This document shows, piece by piece, positions 5,201-7,034 of a stretch of 7,034 bases of DNA. Both the position numbers and the translations under genes were made by a program. The stretch covers positions 1-7,034 of the forward strand of contig JAKAMV010000549.1 in NCBI GenBank assembly GCA_021812735.1, written 5' to 3'. The notes under the pieces are model-generated. The model searched no databases and was not told the origin of the DNA. It saw only the letters and a program-made list of their open reading frames with translations. This DNA is from Chloroflexota bacterium. Lineage in GTDB: Bacteria > Chloroflexota > Limnocylindria > Limnocylindrales > CSP1-4. Positions within the stretch are counted from its first letter, which is position 1. Each line of letters starts with the position of its first letter.

Positions 5201-5689
5201 ATGCCTGACGCACCCGACCCGAAGTCGCTCGTCCACCGCCGCGGCCCGGACGGGAGGATGGAGGTGGGCCCCGACTGGGAGACGCTCATCGAGCGCCAGA
5301 TCCGCGAGGCCATGGAGGAGGGCAAGTTCGACAACCTGCCCCATCAGGGCGAGCCGCTCCCGAACGACGAGAACCCCTACGCCGGCGATTGGGGCCTGGC
5401 GTTCCACGTGCTCAAGAACTACGGGGCCGCGCCACCGTGGATCGAGGCGGACAAGGAGGTGCGGGGGTTGCTGGACCAGCTCGCGGCGATCATCGCGCGC
5501 GCCTCGACCGGTTCCGCGCCCTCGCCCTACGCGCGCCGCCGGGACCGCGCAGCGCTGGAGGATCTCGTGGCGGGCGCCAACGCGGCGATCGCCCGCGTGA
5601 ACGCCGAGGCGCCGACCGACCGCCAGCACCGCCGCCCGCTGTCCGTCGCCGGCGAGCTGGCCCGCTACGACGAGGCGTGCCGGCGCTAG
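5201..5689 (+). CDS. DUF1992 (DnaJ homologue C28-type conserved domain) protein
   Basis: 162 residues. Residues about 25-90 carry the family signature: ERQIREAMEEGKFDNLP (31-47), GEPLPNDENPY (50-60), LAFHVLKNYGAAPPWIE (66-82) and a following KE helix. The C-terminal half (about 113-158) has the second conserved stretch, reading AIARVNAEAPTDRQHRRPLS (129-148) and then ELARYDEA. In eukaryotes the domain is found in DNAJC28; bacterial members usually stand alone without a J domain, as here, and their function is not established. No signal peptide or membrane segment is seen, so the protein is probably cytosolic. ATG 5201 is preferred because the conserved region begins soon after it and a TACGAT box lies 6 nt upstream. 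Confidence 0.92.
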   Translation: MPDAPDPKSLVHRRGPDGRMEVGPDWETLIERQIREAMEEGKFDNLPHQGEPLPNDENPYAGDWGLAFHVLKNYGAAPPWIEADKEVRGLLDQLAAIIARASTGSAPSPYARRRDRAALEDLVAGANAAIARVNAEAPTDRQHRRPLSVAGELARYDEACRR

Positions 5690-5691
5690 GC

Positions 5692-5718
5692 GCCGCCGCC
5701 CGGCTGCCGCTCGGCGGC
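5692..5718. terminator. GC hairpin between convergent DUF1992 and cobQ genes
   Basis: GCCGCCG (5692-5698) pairs with CGGCGGC (5712-5718) around a 13-nt loop. It sits in the 38-bp gap between the two stop codons and can fold in both transcripts. There is no T-tract. Confidence 0.45.
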
Positions 5719-5727
5719 CACCGCGCC

Positions 5728-7034
5728 TCAGTCCATCGGCCACGCGGCCGCCACCTCGACGGCCACGCGGTCCAGCTCGGCGTCGAGGTGCGCCCGCCAG
5801 TCCCGTGCCGCGCCCCTCCAGCCCAGGGCCTCAAGGAAGGCCTGCCGGTACCCGGTGTTCTCGAACAGGCCGTGGAGGTACACGCCGCAGACCGCGCCCT
5901 GCTCCCAGCCCAGCCCGTCCGGGAGGGACTCGCGGGCCCGGGGCCCGGCTGTCGTGCGCCCGTGGTGGATCTCGTAGCCTCGCAGGGCCTCGCCATGCCA
6001 GGCGACCTCGGCCTGGCGCGTGGTCTTGGCCGCCTCCAGCGTCGTCTCGACATCGAGCAGGCCCAGCCCGGGCATGTCGCCGCCCTCCAGCCCGGTCGGG
6101 TCGAGGATCCGCTGGCCGAGCAGCTGCATCCCGCCGCAGACGCCCACGACCGGCACGCCGGCCGCCGCCGCCCGCGCGACGTAAGCGTCGAGCCCGGTCG
6201 CGCGAAGGTGTCGCAGGCTCTCGGCGGTGTTCTTCGACCCGGGCAGCAGGACGGCCGCGAATCGATCGAGCGGCTCCGGTTCGCGGATCGGCACGACGGT
6301 CACGCCCGGCTCGTGGAGCAGCGGGTCGAACTCGTCGAGGTTCGAGGCGTAGGGATAGAGGACCAGCGCGACGTTGACGTCACCCTCGACCCGCGTCGCC
6401 GCGTGGTGGAACGCGTCCTCCTCGGGGAGGTGGTGGCGCAGCATCGGCACGATCCCCACGGTCGGGACGCCCGTCCGCTCCTCCAGCCAGCCCATCGCGT
6501 TGCCCAGGAGCGCCGGGTCGCCGCGGAACTTGTTGAGCACGAAGCCCCGGACCAGCGCCTGCTCGTCTGGCGCGAGGCACATCCAGGTGCCGAGGAGGTG
6601 GGCGAAGGCGCCGCCGCGGTCGATGTCGGCGACGAGGTACACGTCCGCGCCGGCCTCGAGCGCCACGCGCATGTTCACGATGTCCGCGGCGCGGAGGTTG
6701 ACCTCGGCGGGGCTCCCCGCACCCTCGATGACGACCAGGTCGTGGTCCGCGATCAGCGAGAGGAGGGCGTCGCGGACCGTCGGCCACAGCAGCGCCGACC
6801 GGCCGAGCCAGGGGCGGGCGGACATCGCCGGGTTGTGGCGGCCCATCACCACCACCTGGCTGGACGTGTCGGCCGTGGGCTTGAGCAGGACCGGGTTGTG
6901 CCGCGCCTCCGGCACCACGCGGGCGGCCAGCGCCTGGAGGTATTGGGCCCGGCCGATCTCGAGGCCGTCGGGCGTCACCGCCGCGTTGTTGCTCATGTTC
7001 TGCGCCTTGAACGGCGCCACGCGCAGGCCCCGAT
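5728..7034 (-). CDS. cobQ: Cobyric acid synthase (glutamine-hydrolysing), N-terminus outside window
   Basis: The frame enters at the window edge, and the visible part is about 434 residues. It opens RGLRVAPFKAQNMSNN, which in the family follows the P-loop (typically G-T-x-S-x-x-G-K-S); that loop and the true start therefore lie beyond 7034. The GTG at 7020 is an internal valine, not the start. Numbering from that codon, EIGRAQ (21-26), NPVLLKP (42-48) and VIEGAGSPAEVNL (97-109) belong to the dethiobiotin-synthetase-like ATPase domain. The C-terminal class I glutaminase has Cys295 in VGVCGGMQLLG and His383 in YLHGLFEN. Using glutamine and ATP, the enzyme amidates four side chains of adenosylcobyrinic acid a,c-diamide to give cobyric acid. 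Other cobalamin genes may lie beyond the right edge; none is visible here. Confidence 0.96.
   Translation of the reverse strand, partial: RGLRVAPFKAQNMSNNAAVTPDGLEIGRAQYLQALAARVVPEARHNPVLLKPTADTSSQVVVMGRHNPAMSARPWLGRSALLWPTVRDALLSLIADHDLVVIEGAGSPAEVNLRAADIVNMRVALEAGADVYLVADIDRGGAFAHLLGTWMCLAPDEQALVRGFVLNKFRGDPALLGNAMGWLEERTGVPTVGIVPMLRHHLPEEDAFHHAATRVEGDVNVALVLYPYASNLDEFDPLLHEPGVTVVPIREPEPLDRFAAVLLPGSKNTAESLRHLRATGLDAYVARAAAAGVPVVGVCGGMQLLGQRILDPTGLEGGDMPGLGLLDVETTLEAAKTTRQAEVAWHGEALRGYEIHHGRTTAGPRARESLPDGLGWEQGAVCGVYLHGLFENTGYRQAFLEALGWRGAARDWRAHLDAELDRVAVEVAAAWPMD

Noticed and set aside
5137..5334. Longer N-terminus for the VOC protein, up to 5334
   Set aside because: The extra residues do not resemble a VOC domain and overlap the divergent DUF1992 gene. 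A -10 box and ATG at 5136 explain the gene better.
4187..5743. A long minus-strand open frame (518 codons) across four genes
   Set aside because: It overlaps the DDN-type, VOC and DUF1992 genes, which all have clear family motifs. Its own translation shows no domain, only Arg/Gly-rich filler.
7018..7020. GTG 7020 as the start of cobQ
   Set aside because: The codons before it (RGLR) continue the conserved family sequence RGLRVAPFKAQNMSNN, so the valine is internal and the gene begins outside the window.
1..7034. CRISPR array, tRNA, rRNA, riboswitch or origin
   Set aside because: No regularly spaced repeats, cloverleaf-like sequence or conserved riboswitch core was seen. In particular, I saw no convincing cobalamin riboswitch; the cobQ upstream region is outside the window.

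Overview
The window is GC-rich (roughly 70% by eye, with strong G/C third-position bias). It is densely packed with genes on both strands. Three traits together suggest a high-GC Chloroflexota or Actinomycetota genome: a deazaflavin (F420)-type oxidoreductase, a cobyric acid synthase, and several genes that have no Shine-Dalgarno sequence but carry a TANNNT box 6-7 nt before the ATG. The phylum is an inference; there is no rRNA or marker gene here to settle it.

Layout. (1) 1-469, minus strand: N-terminal part of a NuoF-like flavoprotein, cut by the window edge. (2) 470-746: a divergent intergenic region with a tandem TGAGAC repeat and an 8-bp hairpin next to a good Shine-Dalgarno. (3) 747-1700, plus: a membrane-anchored HtrA-like serine protease without a PDZ domain. 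(4) 1708-1750: a perfect 12-bp inverted repeat between convergent genes. (5) 1774-2463, minus: a HAD-family hydrolase. (6) 2464-2608: a comparatively AT-rich divergent intergenic region with clustered CTAG motifs. (7) 2609-3976, plus: a polytopic membrane protein, probably an MFS-type transporter. (8) about 3980-4235: the left end of an IS481-family insertion sequence. It keeps a strong hairpin over its Shine-Dalgarno and only the N-terminal helix-turn-helix of its transposase. That reading frame ends by overlapping (ATGA) the start of (9) 4280-4717, plus: an F420-dependent nitroreductase-family (DDN/DUF385) protein. (10) 4762-5136, minus: a VOC/glyoxalase-fold protein. (11) 5201-5689, plus: a DUF1992 (DnaJ C28-type) protein. 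(12) 5728-7034, minus: cobyric acid synthase CobQ, lacking its N-terminus at the window edge.

The genes do not form one pathway. Strands alternate almost gene by gene, so most are probably single transcription units. Convergent pairs are separated by only 38-73 bp, each with a GC-rich hairpin and no T-tract. The only likely operon-like pair is the IS-derived helix-turn-helix frame and the F420-type oxidoreductase. I see no clear new multi-gene system. The points most worth a second look are the IS481 remnant (self-sequestering hairpin and ATGA coupling to the downstream enzyme) and the recurring leaderless-promoter geometry.
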